DNA of 64,000 nucleotides from Lotus japonicus (Eukaryota > Streptophyta > Magnoliopsida > Fabales > Fabaceae), in the NCBI RefSeq assembly GCF_012489685.1, contig NC_080044.1, positions 59,077,507 through 59,141,506 on the forward strand. The letters run 5' to 3'. Under the pieces are notes generated by a model that had not been told where the DNA came from, searched no databases, and worked only from the letters and a program-made list of their open reading frames with translations. This document shows positions 31,463-43,200 of this stretch, one piece after another (position 1 is the stretch's first letter; every line of letters starts with the position of its first letter). A program made the translations under genes and the position numbers.

Positions 31463-34400
31463 GAGAGAGGGAGAGAGAGATTATACCTATGCTGTACTGT
31501 GATCCCAATCATAGAGCAATCAACTAATGAGGGAAAAACAGATGAGGGAATAAATAGCTGAGGACAGTAGCGAATACACCTTGAAGCCAACAGAAAACAG
31601 TCATCTGCTATATCAGGCCGGGCTGTGAATTCCTGCAGGAAAAAATGTGATTAAACATTCAAACACTAATAATAGATCTAAAAGGAAGTGCTGAAGCAAT
31701 GTCACTTCAATCACACCTGAATATTTGTGAGAAGACGAGTTGTGTGCTGGAATAGTGCCTCAATCAAACTCTTCAGGTAGTCAGCACAAGATGGATCAGA
31801 ACCAAATATCTGAAATGTAAGATACCAACCACCAAAGTTACAGCAACCTAGTTTAGTAGTCTATTGAGCATAACATGCAATGGAAGAATTCTCTAACGGT
31901 GAAGGGATGATAGATCCATAATCTAACAAATGAACTATACAGTAGTAGTCTCCCTAGGTACTGAATCAAGCTTAGATGCTAAAAAGGAAGGGACAACAAT
32001 GCAAAAGGGAGAGCAATAGAAATATTTTTGGTATTTCTCGAATATTTGAAATAAACAAGAGAAAAGATGAAGAGAGAGGATAGACAAAAACAGCCCTAAT
32101 GGATTTAAACAAGAAGGATAACCTTCTTTCCAAGGGTGAAACCCTTCCAAAGGAAAATCCCTTTACAAACTCTAATACCCAATTCGCTCTATCCTAACTC
32201 CTAAGTAGAGTACTCCTATTTATAATAAACTAATCCTACTAACCTTACTAAGTAAATGACACTGGCCCAACATAGGCCCAAGTCAAAGAATAAAAGCTAA
32301 CTTAATACCAATGCAAATAACAAAAGCAAACAAATAAACTCTAACCTAGGCCCAAATACAACAGGCCCACTGACTCCAATTTAGAACCCTAACATAGGAC
32401 AATATCTTTGAAAACACGAGCACTAACCAAATCTAACAAGGCATAGAATGTTTCCTCCTTATTCCAATATACACAAACTAAACAATAAAAATATGACAAA
32501 AAAATGTTTCACTTGAGCTAAAACCATATATAACTGGCAATCTAAGGTTATTGGGAATGACAACAGAAAAGGTATAGTAAGATATTCATACCTTTATAAC
32601 TTCACTAGAAAGATAAAGAAAGCATGGCTGGTGGTGCTGCCTATATAGACTCTGAATCTCTTCCAGCATGGCACCAATTGTGAGCCCCATGAACCTTCCA
32701 GAAGTTCTCACCTAGAAACATGCGATAGAGTATTGCTACATAGCATTCAATAATACAAACTAATCTTTTCAATGTTGATAATGCATAGAACCAGAGTTGG
32801 GCTTGTACAGACTCTTTAGGAGAAAAAAACCACCTGGGAACTGACATTGAATTTTAAAAAAGGTATCATTCATATGACTGAGAAACAGTCAACTGAAAAG
32901 ATAGCTTATCAAACAAAGGAAAAAAGGCACAGATAAAGACATAATATGCCAGGATTGAAACCACACAATTGTACAAATAAGGAAATTTAAGATGAGTGCC
33001 CAAACCCATGGCATTATTAACTCTTTTCTTCACATCCAGAAAATATAGCAGAGTTAATGGTCTAGATTACTCACTGCATATTTACATGCTCGGCAGAGAG
33101 ATTCCATTGTTCTCATGTCCCAAGCACGACTGGTGTCAATATCATTATATAACATATCAGACAAATAAGCTTCAAAAAATAAAAATAAAATAACGAAACA
33201 AAGAAAAAAGAATAAATGATAGACGTCAGAAGCAATTTGAGACCACTTACAGATCAAAAATAGCTTTAAAAATTGGCCAGAGACGTTGAATAGCATCTGC
33301 CACAACTTGAGGATGATTTACATACCTAGAAGCGGATACAGTTACATGTTTAGGATTGTGATTGAAACAAAAAAGATAAGGCCCCTTTGGGGTGTGTAGG
33401 CATCAGAATGTAAATTATGGAACACATAAAAAAATATGGGACGCACCTAAAGATGTACGCAAATCGATCTATATGAATTGTTAACTGACGAGACGGTCTT
33501 TTATTTAAGACTTCTGGACCTTGATTGATAGCTTCCTGATGTAACAAAATTTAAAAAGCAAAATGACAAAAAAGAAAAATTATAAGAAAAAAAATCTCGG
33601 TGGACAGCCAGTAGACCCTAACCTGTAAAGGAGATATGACTGGTATGCATAATGCCTCAAGAGCTCTCTTAGCATCATCTGGAGGGAGCTCAGTAACAAC
33701 CATACTGCATAGAAATTTATCATGATGAAATCAACTTCTTCATTCATGATAGAATCACTAGCAAATAATCCTACCCCCAAAAATTCCAAGGAACCACATA
33801 CCTTAATGCTTCAACCAGATGCAACGAGTCCTCAGCAGGAACTTTGAAACTATCTTCCCCATTAACTGACCTATTGTAGATGTGGAATAGACCCTCTAAG
33901 CATCCACAAAGCTTTTTCCGGCAGTCTGAAATCAGAACCAAATCATTTGTGTCATGGTTAACTTCTACAGTAGCACTAGCAGAATCTGCAAACTACTGTG
34001 GTAACTAACTACCACAAACATATTCTGTTAGGGAAAAACTGATTGACTCATAACTACCACAAAGCTAACTTATGACAGTTACTAAGTAAGCTACGGTACC
34101 TATTGCTTGAGTGTGGTTTATGCTTAAACTGTTTGGTAAAAGCAGTTGTAGAAAAAGTATTAAAAAAATCACTTTTTATGGATAATTAGATTCCTGCAAT
34201 ACTTTCTTGAAGAAAAAGTATAACTTTCTTAAACAAATTGCATCCTATCATACAATCACGGGGGTTTTACCAATGTTTATGAAAATGACCGAATCAAATT
34301 CACCAGGTAAAACTTTAGTGCTAAGCTTCATAATCGCATCAGAAAATTAATTTAACATAAATTTGGGTGCACAGCAGTCACTCATCTTCACGTTGTTCAC

Positions 34401-37400
34401 ACTGAATATTGGTGTAACTCACTGAACTGACACATTCCAAGGGTAAACACTAAATGGAAAGAGCACAAACACACTAAAACAAGAGTTAACTTTACCATCA
34501 CAGATGTGTCTAAAAGCCAAGGCGGCAGCAGCTGCGCAGTCTTCAGATGTACCCATGCCATTCATTAGGATATCTAACACTGAAGGGAGTATAGACACTC
34601 CACAGGATGCAGAATCAAGCCATTTTGAATATGCTCCAATAGTTAAACACACTGAAAATAAGGCAGGACATAACAAGCATTTTAAAAATTAGGTACCAAA
34701 TAAATTTAAACCGAAAAAGTACCATCTTATCTGTATATAAAATTACAAGGTGAAAATCACTTGACTTTTTCTTCACCAAAAGTACACCCATTACCTGTCT
34801 GAAGTAGTTGGGGTTGGTGAGGAAGCTTTGGAAGTAAAGCCATGATCTGTATGAAGAAGAAACAAAAGAAATACATATATAAAATGATCGCCATATATGT
34901 GCTTGTAAAAACACGTATTCATGTAGGGACATTGTGTGTACCCACTCACAGACACACTACGACACAAATCAAACATCAGAGTGATCCTAAATTGCATACA
35001 ACAAACAAATGTACATAGGATAAAAAGCACATTGGCGCTATGTTGAAGTGGAAATGAAGTAATAAGACATGAGTGCCCACCTAAATACCTATTCAAATTT
35101 CAAAAACTGATTTTGTAAAACAACGGGCAAATTATCAGTATATCAAAAAGATAGTGAAGTTTAAATATGCATAACAACAACCAAGCCTTTTCTCAATAAG
35201 TAGAGTTGATTATATGGATTACAAGACGCCATAATGCCCTACTATGCATTAAGTTAAATGATAGAGATTAAATATAGACACAAGGGGAAATTAAATTATA
35301 TTCCTAGGGTATGGTCAGATATCAAGAACCATCCTCCAAGTTTTTTATACTAAAACTCACTCTCTTACTGATTACTACAATATTTAAAAAAATATTGTAA
35401 AAGGGCATCAATTTTACAGTATGGATACTACAATCTCCTACAAGGCGGAGTCATATGACAAGAATGCTTTCTTATATATTTAATAAAAATATTAAGATAC
35501 AGGGAGAATTTGAAAAAAAAGAAAAAGAAACCATTGCATCTTTTTTCGTAATGCAAATTTTCATCTGCAGTTGGAGTTTAACACAAACCACATGACATGT
35601 CAGGTTCTTTGGCTCTAAATGTGTGCCCAAATATCCACAGATGTCCTAAATGCTGACAGAATTTCATCTATAGCAAGACAAAAGTTAGAAGCACAATGAT
35701 GCAGGATTTTGTTAAGTGGAACTTGTCATGAACCTGGGTGAAAATACATTAATGGTTTTTATATTATATTTTTAACATGCCACCTTATACAACAGACCAT
35801 TGAGCTTAAAATCTGGACAATGCACAGGCTCACCTATGACTTACAATGTGCTGAAATTAAACTTTTTAATAGAATAATGGGGACAACAAGGATCAAACTC
35901 AAGAATCACTTGGTCAGAGACTCTGATACCAGGTCATGGATCAACTACCCCAAAAGCTTAAACTATTCAGTGAAGACACATGAATGACTTTTTTATTATA
36001 TTTCTAACAGCACTAAAAAGCAAGAGTCAATTATAATTCAAAAATCAGGGGGAAATTTCAGTTATTTGACTATACTTTTGGGAAGATCAATATAATTCTT
36101 CCTACAGATTTAAAGATGTAACAATACCTGAGGCATTACTTCTGCTTCAACAACTGAAACATAATTGGATATAGCCCGAATACAGAACAAAGCAGCCTCT
36201 GCTGGACGCCATTCCTTTTGTTCACTATTACCATGGCCAGATACAGCCTAAATAGGGGAAAGGGTCGCTCAGAAACAATGAAGTGGTTCAGGAATTAACA
36301 TTGACAGTATTCAGGGAAAACAATATCATTTTAGAGGAAATATTACAGGCAACATCCACAACCTACATACTAATATCTAGGTTGATGCACAGGAAGATGA
36401 AGCAATAGAGACCAAGAAGTTCAGAATGAAATTAGTGCATTAAAATTAGATTGAACAGATAAGCCCCTTCCACCATGTCAAGAGCCACAAATTAGTAATA
36501 GGGTAAGTATATTTCCATTAAACCACTTAAAATGTAATACACACCTCAAGAAGTTTCATGTAAAGAATTCTAAGTGTGGCATCACCACTAAGAACTGATG
36601 CTGCATCCGTTAATACATCCGCAACAGCTGAAAGAGCAAAATGCAGTTGACCAGTTAGAAATACCATCTAATTCTGGTTTAAATGAAAATGATAGAGATT
36701 TAGAGGTACAAATCATGAAAGAAGTTGTAAGTAAAACATAGTAATTCAGGAATGGGAGTGAAAGAAGGCCCCAGAACCTCCTCATACAAATAAGATCATT
36801 GGTAGTTCCAATATTTAAAGAGACTGAGCTCCTCATACAAATAAGATCATTGGTAGTTCCAATATTTAAAGAGACTGAGCAACAAAGCTTAATGGTAAGT
36901 AATAGAATGTGGCAAACAGATGCAATGAGCATCTGCTAAGTCCTAAGTCCTAACATCACTTGAATTGACCAGTGAAGTTATCTCAAAACTAACTTCATGT
37001 TTCAGACTTCAGTGACTAAAATTGTTTAGTTATAGGTGTGATTGCTCAAAATTTCCCACAGATGAGAAAGCCAATATCACATGCACATGAAAATCACACC
37101 GAAAGGAATTCTCTATCTGTTACCTAATATGGCAAACCTCTTATTTTTCTGAATTAAAGACTATTTAAAGAGAAAGGAAACAAATACAGGGGATAAGATG
37201 CCCTCCAAAAAGAATTAAAAAAGGACACACATTACCGAGGAAATCTTTCCTCCAAAGATACATGGGAGATCAGGTTGGTCCTCCAAAGATTTTGGGCATC
37301 AATATGGCCATTCTTGGCGTGAAATAAGTATCAATGTAGGACCAAATTGATGTCAAAAGTCAAAAGTGTTGTCAAATGGCACCAAAGGCAGAATTTTAGC

Positions 37401-40400
37401 AACATGCCAAATGAAGGTCATGATGGTGTGGTGATTTTTTAATAGAGGGCAATGGCAGTTCATTGGAAATGGCAACATATGAAAAACGAAAAGAAAAAAG
37501 AGATGGATACAATAGACCAAGCCCTTTTCTACCCGGTAGCCCATGACCCACAAAACCCTAACAGAGAAACAGTTGTGCCTCAACTGTCAAACCAGCCCCT
37601 CATACTCATTGCTATTTTCACTTAGCCTACCATCTCACCTCTCGTCTTCCATCTCCAGCGACCCCCTGCTCCAGTGATCTCCCTTTCCCGAGTATCTCCC
37701 TTTACAGATGAGCTAACAACTGACTTTCTTTTCCTTTGTCAATCTCTCTTTCTTCTGTGTCATTCAAATCCTTTTTCTCACTCTGTCTATCCCTTTTCTC
37801 CTTATTACTTTCTCTCTTATTCTATTCTGTCCTGTTCTGTTGAATCTATTCTCTAATTCCTGTCATTTTGTTTCTGTTTTCTATTGTTCTGTTCTCATTG
37901 TGATATGTATGGAAGAAAAAAGGACAGAATGAAATATTCCATCCTAAAATAGTGTTGTTTAGGACAATACATGTACCCCTTAGTAGAATCAATCCAGTGT
38001 ATAATAACAAGAAATAACAGAGGTAAACCAACATATGCATTGCAACACCATTAGCCCGTTACACTAACCCATTACCATATTTAGTCTGCTTAAATTCCTT
38101 AAGATCCTCATATGAAAGGTCTTGATAATCTTCAGGATATTGAACCCGATAGCTAACCTGTAAAACATCCATCAAAATATTTTTTTAACAAAATTAGTAA
38201 CAATTACACAATCTGGTCATAACTGGAAATAAAGAAGAGTAAAAAAAGAGTACTATGTAGGTGAACTGATGATGCAGGAAAAATATTATCTCTTACAATG
38301 CTACAACAATGTTGAGAATCATATTATAAATAACTAAAAGAAGAGTGGGTGTTATTTTTATTTAGATACAGATAATAACAAAATAGATTCTACAGTAGCA
38401 CAATGACATGATGACTTCCACCGATGAACTATTCAGGGGGTTCAATGGCTTCAGATGAAAATTTCAATTCAATTTCCAACCAGGAACACTCACCAGTGAG
38501 ACAAGCGACTCATAAGCAGGACGAAAAACCTGCAGCCTCCTATTTCTCTCAGCTTCAATGCATGCTTCAGTACCATATGAGATATAGGACTCCCTGTCAG
38601 ATTATGGCATTATGCAATAATCATTTTTACAATCTGATTGATTCAATTGCCAAAAAGACATTACTTTAAAGAGGAGAAACGTTACTTTTTAGTCAAGTTC
38701 AACTGAAGACTATGCCAAAAGTTGAAAGTCATTGAAGCAATATCATATTCAGGATGTGAAGCAACTTCCAACAAGGCCTGCACGATTAACATTGATTCAT
38801 CTGAACCTGAAAAGTTAATTTATCATAATTTAGATCAAATAGGATCAATACCAATAAGATCAGTGACCAACTTGCCAGAGCTTCAAAGCCATTCAAACAA
38901 TGAACAAGAAAGCACTTCTGATTCTCAGGTCCAGGAGAAACTGATAAAGATTAGATCTATGTGCACATACCAGTAGCGATTAGTTCCACATAAGAATCAC
39001 CCATATCCGCAAATAACCTAGCAATCGCCTTCACATCTTCCTCATCCTAAAGGCAGATAAAAGGATCATGAGCACAGTGGAGCTATGAGTAAGAAGTAAA
39101 GCATACAAATTTGCTTGAACAAAGAGTGTCACTATCAGATAAGATCATTATGACCACACAAAATGGGATAGAAAAACATAGTCCGTTCACAACTTCACAT
39201 ACAAATAAGAACTGAATTCCTCAAAGAATTTGCAGAAGAAAATTTAGGCTTAATATTATATGATGTTTTTTTTCTCAGAAAGCTCACAGAATCAGTGATG
39301 GACAGACAAGTTATATCGAATAGGTGTCAGTGGTCACACGAACACCAGTAATGCACAGTACCCAAACACACAGTCACAAAGACTTGGAGTACTGTTCTAA
39401 TCAAATAGACAATCCCTCCTGCCTCAGCAGCAGATTTGGAACTCAGAAGTGTTTACCTTTGTAGAATCACTAAGCTGTGCTTTCAGATTCATAACTTGAG
39501 GTACAATGACTTGAATCAAGGGCATATTTGCAGAAACACCATCTATGTTTGCCACAGCAGTGTAGTGTATCAACTCCAAAATCACTGCATAGAGGGTGCA
39601 AAACAAAAAATTAAAAGAAACTCACATTGTCAAATTAAAGATACGGAGAAAGCAACCCCAAGATTGAATCCCAAGTGATAAAATTACATTCTAATACTAA
39701 CAAATATGGAAACTGAAGGCAGCTTCAATACTTAGAAATAACAACATTCATGAAAATAAGAAAAGGAAACACAGCTACTGCTGCTGCTGAAGTAAGGAAG
39801 CGGGAGAGATGGGACTTTAATTAGGAAGTCAGCCCAGTACAAAGTTATACTTATACTTCCAAAAAAAAAAGACATTTGTTGGTACATTATACAGGTTAAT
39901 CACATATCCTTAAAAAGGGTAGGCAATCCTCACCTCTCTAAGCTAGCTTTTGGGGTAAAGTTAGGTCTACCCCAAATTCTAAGAGGAACTAAATAGTCAA
40001 AACAGCATAATAAAAGATAGAATCCTATGAGAATGAACATGAAGAACAACAGCAGCTTTTTATCCAAATATAATCATACAATATCCTCCCACATAATACC
40101 TGGATACAATATCCATTTCAATTTAAACAGCATACAGATATTAGAAAAAACTGATATGAATATTTTCCCAGTTTCCTACCATTTACAGAAGCCTCTGACA
40201 GTAAATCAGAATTTAAGCTTGACAGTGCTGTCAAGACTAATGGATGAGAACTAAGAACAGATCCGGGAATCCTGAAAAAACGGAAAAAAAATCATTTAAA
40301 GCTGATAGAATAAAATGATTTCACCCCACCCCATTTCCCAATTAAAAGATTGAGAGAAAAGCAGCCCAAAATATCAGTTTTATAAAAGATAATATTTAAC

Positions 40401-42351
40401 TTAAGTAACCTATCTAAACCTCATTAAGTTGTAATGAAAAGCTACAAAATCCTTAAGCCTCTTCATCTATTATTACAAATGCTGTACTGAAACCCATCAC
40501 CTAGCATGTGAATTGCTTTAAATTGAGTATGATGCCCAAACACTTGTTAAAAAATAATCTTGATGAAGAATAATCTAAAAATGCACTATTTTATAAATTA
40601 AATTTAGTTACAGGCCAAAACAAAGAAAAAAAATATGTACCCATGCTTTAGGCGAAGCCACGAAGCAAATGCCTCAAGAACCTGACATGTTAACATGGAA
40701 GCATCACCATAAGACCATATCAATAAACCTGAGTTCAAATATCTCAAAAACAGCACATAATTGACAGTAAATAGAAAAACAACAGTAACTGCTCACCTGC
40801 TCCTTAAGCTCAGAAATAGCCAAACAAGCTGTCAAGATATTAAGAGCAACCTCCAATTGAGAAGTAAGCTCTTTTTCAAATTGACGGCGCCTTTCTGGAC
40901 GAGCTGCTATCTTATAGTTTAATACTTCCTGGTTATAAAGTCAAAATAAGTAAAATATAATACGTAACACAAACAAACAAATTGCTAACAAACTTACTAA
41001 AATTGAAATATTTTTAACAATCATTAATAGAAGAATAAATGAGTCGGATGACGTTAAACGACTATCCGACAAGCCAGCATCTTTGTAAATGATAGCAGCT
41101 TGGAATTTAGTGACTTGAAATTTAGACGTTTGCGTAATTAATATGGAAAAAGGTAATGCGTGTTTTCCGCGTATCAGCAACTATACCTCCGGTAAAACTG
41201 TAAGTAGCTCCAAGAATCCCGGTATATATTCAGGATGGGAATCCATCTCATCCCTAAGCCATTTCACTATACCACCATCCCCCCAGTCTTCTGCAGGCAC
41301 GTGGACAGCCAATGCAGCCACTGCAATGCTAATCTACACATGCAGAAAATTTTGAACAATAAATCTCATTACATTAAACTTCCACGAAACTAGCCACAAG
41401 CCTACTGCAAAGAAAATACAAGGGTGCAAGGAACTTCTGTACGACACCTGAGTTCTGACTTTTGGAGGACCCTTATGAAACTTTTTCAGCAAGTTCTGCG
41501 TTCAAAACAAACATGAAGGTAAAGATTTAAATGATCATGGGTGGTGGCTGATGAGAAAGACAGGAGCATATCAGTAATCCATTTTAACGATGAATTAAAC
41601 TTACACATTACATCCCAAATGAAAACCCTAAAATTACATACATAGATCTACTCACTCACATTTAATGAGTCGCGCAAAGGCCGGAATGCTGTCGCAGGTA
41701 GTTCCTCAAAGTCCCGTTGAACCTAACTCATACATAAACAACTCAAAAACTAAGAAAAAGAACCCTTCTAGGTAAGAATTTCGCAGTCAGAAATCAACAT
41801 TCAACATTCTTAAGCATTAACAACTTCAGAGCTTACCTTGCTTCGTAAAGTCTGCGAGCAAAATATCAAGGTTTCCAGATTGCTACTGGGATCATGAAGC
41901 AAATTATCAGCCACCTACAGAAATCAACCAAAGCACGTTCAAAATTGCGCCTCAGCACTGAATTACCAAGGTCACAGTTCAAAAAGCAAAAACAAAAGCC
42001 CTAAGCATCTCATCAAAACCCACAAAAATTGCCACGGAAATAGAAACGGTTCCGTAACACACAACTAGCTAACTTGCAGCAAAGTTCAAAGCTCCAGAAT
42101 CAGCAAAAAAAAAAAACGATGAAATCAAATTGAGCATCTCGAAATAAAGCAGAAGAATCATCGAATCGGCGTGAAGGGAAAGAGATAAGAACGAATTGAG
42201 AAAGCAGAGATTGGATTGAAGAAAGCACCTGCCACGCATCCAAAGTTCGCTGGAATTCCTGGAGGTAGCGATCGGCTTGCATGCGAACGGTATCATCAGG
42301 GTGATGGTACAGTGCATTTAGGGCTTCTTTCACAGTATTCTGAAGCTCCAT
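30547..42351 (-). CDS. MOS14: MOS14 / transportin-SR (transportin-3-like importin beta), 27 exons, 960 aa
   Basis: Nuclear import receptor for SR splicing factors; in Arabidopsis MOS14 affects splicing of immune-receptor genes. Reconstructed GT-AG exons: 42351-42229, 41914-41837, 41722-41660, 41495-41448, 41333-41187, 40928-40797, 40681-40641, 40271-40180, 39584-39457, 39046-38971, 38806-38686, 38593-38494, 38157-38076, 36627-36545, 36247-36128, 34846-34795, 34651-34496, 33925-33802, 33704-33623, 33535-33447, 33325-33251, 33129-33075, 32711-32592, 31809-31717, 31632-31487, 31112-30935, 30825-30547. They join in frame (2883 nt). The N-terminus MELQNTVKEALNALYHHPDD and motifs LELLTVLPEEV, FNFWHSL, IDRFAYIFRYVNHP and CFLYLSSEVIK align with human transportin-3 along its length; the protein is all HEAT-like helices. 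I see no disabling change. Confidence 0.95.
31430..31481. repeat. (GT)n(GA)n microsatellite beside a MOS14 splice donor
   Basis: Alternating GT then GA units in the intron after the exon 31632-31487. In gene orientation the array begins about six bases after the GT of the donor. Confidence 0.85.
31930..32450. repeat. Possible old repeat insertion in a MOS14 intron
   Basis: The intron between exons 32711-32592 and 31809-31717 holds about 500 bp with repeated GGCCCA words (CAACATAGGCCCAAGTC, CTAGGCCCAAATAC, CAGGCCCACTG) and TATTTATAATAAAC. This composition resembles a plant LTR on the minus strand. No ends or target duplication could be defined. Confidence 0.3.
35870..35990. repeat. Dispersed-repeat remnant in a MOS14 intron
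   Basis: GACTCTGATACCAGGTCATG followed by CCAAAAGCTTAAACTATTCA is a wording common in dispersed plant retroelement repeats. It lies in the 1.3-kb intron between exons 36247-36128 and 34846-34795. Assigned by wording only. Confidence 0.3.
36778..36879. repeat. Perfect 51-bp tandem duplication in a MOS14 intron
   Basis: 36778-36828 and 36829-36879 are identical. The intron lies between exons 38157-38076 and 36627-36545. The identity indicates a recent duplication or an assembly artefact. Confidence 0.9.
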
Positions 42352-42808
42352 GGTCAAATCGAAATCGAATCGCGGAAACCAAAGCTGAATCTCTCTTTCT
42401 CTTTCTCTTTCTCTCTGAGCTCTGGTTTATCTCTATCTGTTTTGGATTTTGGAATTTGGTGAGTGAGTGCTTCGTCGTCGTCGTGGTTTGAAATGAGTCA
42501 GGTTTGTTGATAAAGCGACGAAAGGGGTTTTTGGCGCCCGGTGAGGAAGAGGATGATGATGGCGATCGATCGTTTTTCAGCCGTTTGATGAGTTGACGTT
42601 TGGTCAACTTTATTGTGTCTTGCGGTTTCAGCAAAGGGTAGTGCGTTTGATCTGGACACGTGGAGGTCATGCTTCAGGTTCGAGAAGTGGGTGGGACCCA
42701 GTTTTCCAGACCGTCTGGGTGTGTGAGTGTGTGTGTCCTCGTTGGACGAGGACGCCTGAACTGCAGTTGTTTTTGTTTTAATTGTCTTTTCACATTGCTT
42801 CAAGTTGG
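42352..42808. promoter_or_regulatory. MOS14: MOS14 promoter and 5' leader region
   Basis: Upstream of the MOS14 ATG. A GAAA/GAGA-type purine array on the minus strand (plus 42393-42420, CTTTCT units) lies within 70 bp of the start, a common plant core-promoter or leader feature. No clear TATA box, as is usual for constitutively expressed genes. Confidence 0.45.
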
Positions 42809-42863
42809 AACATGAGTAAGTGTAATTTCCTCTAGTAACAAAAAAAAAAAAAACATGAGTAAG
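42809..42863 (+). mobile_element. Minute retroposed insertion (31 bp) with 12-bp target duplication
   Basis: AACATGAGTAAG occurs at 42809-42820 and 42852-42863. Between them is only TGTAATTTCCTCTAGTAAC plus a run of about 12 A. This is the structure of an extremely 5'-truncated LINE or SINE insertion. Confidence 0.6.
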
Positions 42864-43200
42864 AGAGAATCGGTGTTGTTCAAGGGTTTATGAGAGAGAT
42901 TTCATGACTTATTGTAGTGTTTGTATTTTTATTAGGGTTGACAGCTTGATTATGATTAAACATGTGGTTAAAATAAAATAAAATAACATAAAAATAGAAG
43001 TGTTCGTATATTGGATTGAATGAATTTTGAAGAGAAAAATCATCTAATTCACTCTTATCGGTTTATTATTTTATTATTGAATGAATTTATCAGTAAATTC
43101 AAATTCGACCTGGTTCAATATATAGCAGTTTGAATTGGATTGAATATATAGGAGTTGTTATTTGCTCTCTCTCTCTAGAATTATCTCGCTCTCTCTCTAG
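42864..43200. other. AT-rich intergenic DNA
   Basis: No gene. CTCTCTCT runs at 43163-43200 lead into the LINE remnant. Confidence 0.5.

Noticed and set aside
42216..42803. Short frames on both strands upstream of MOS14
   Set aside because: They lie in the promoter and first exon of MOS14 and have simple-sequence composition.
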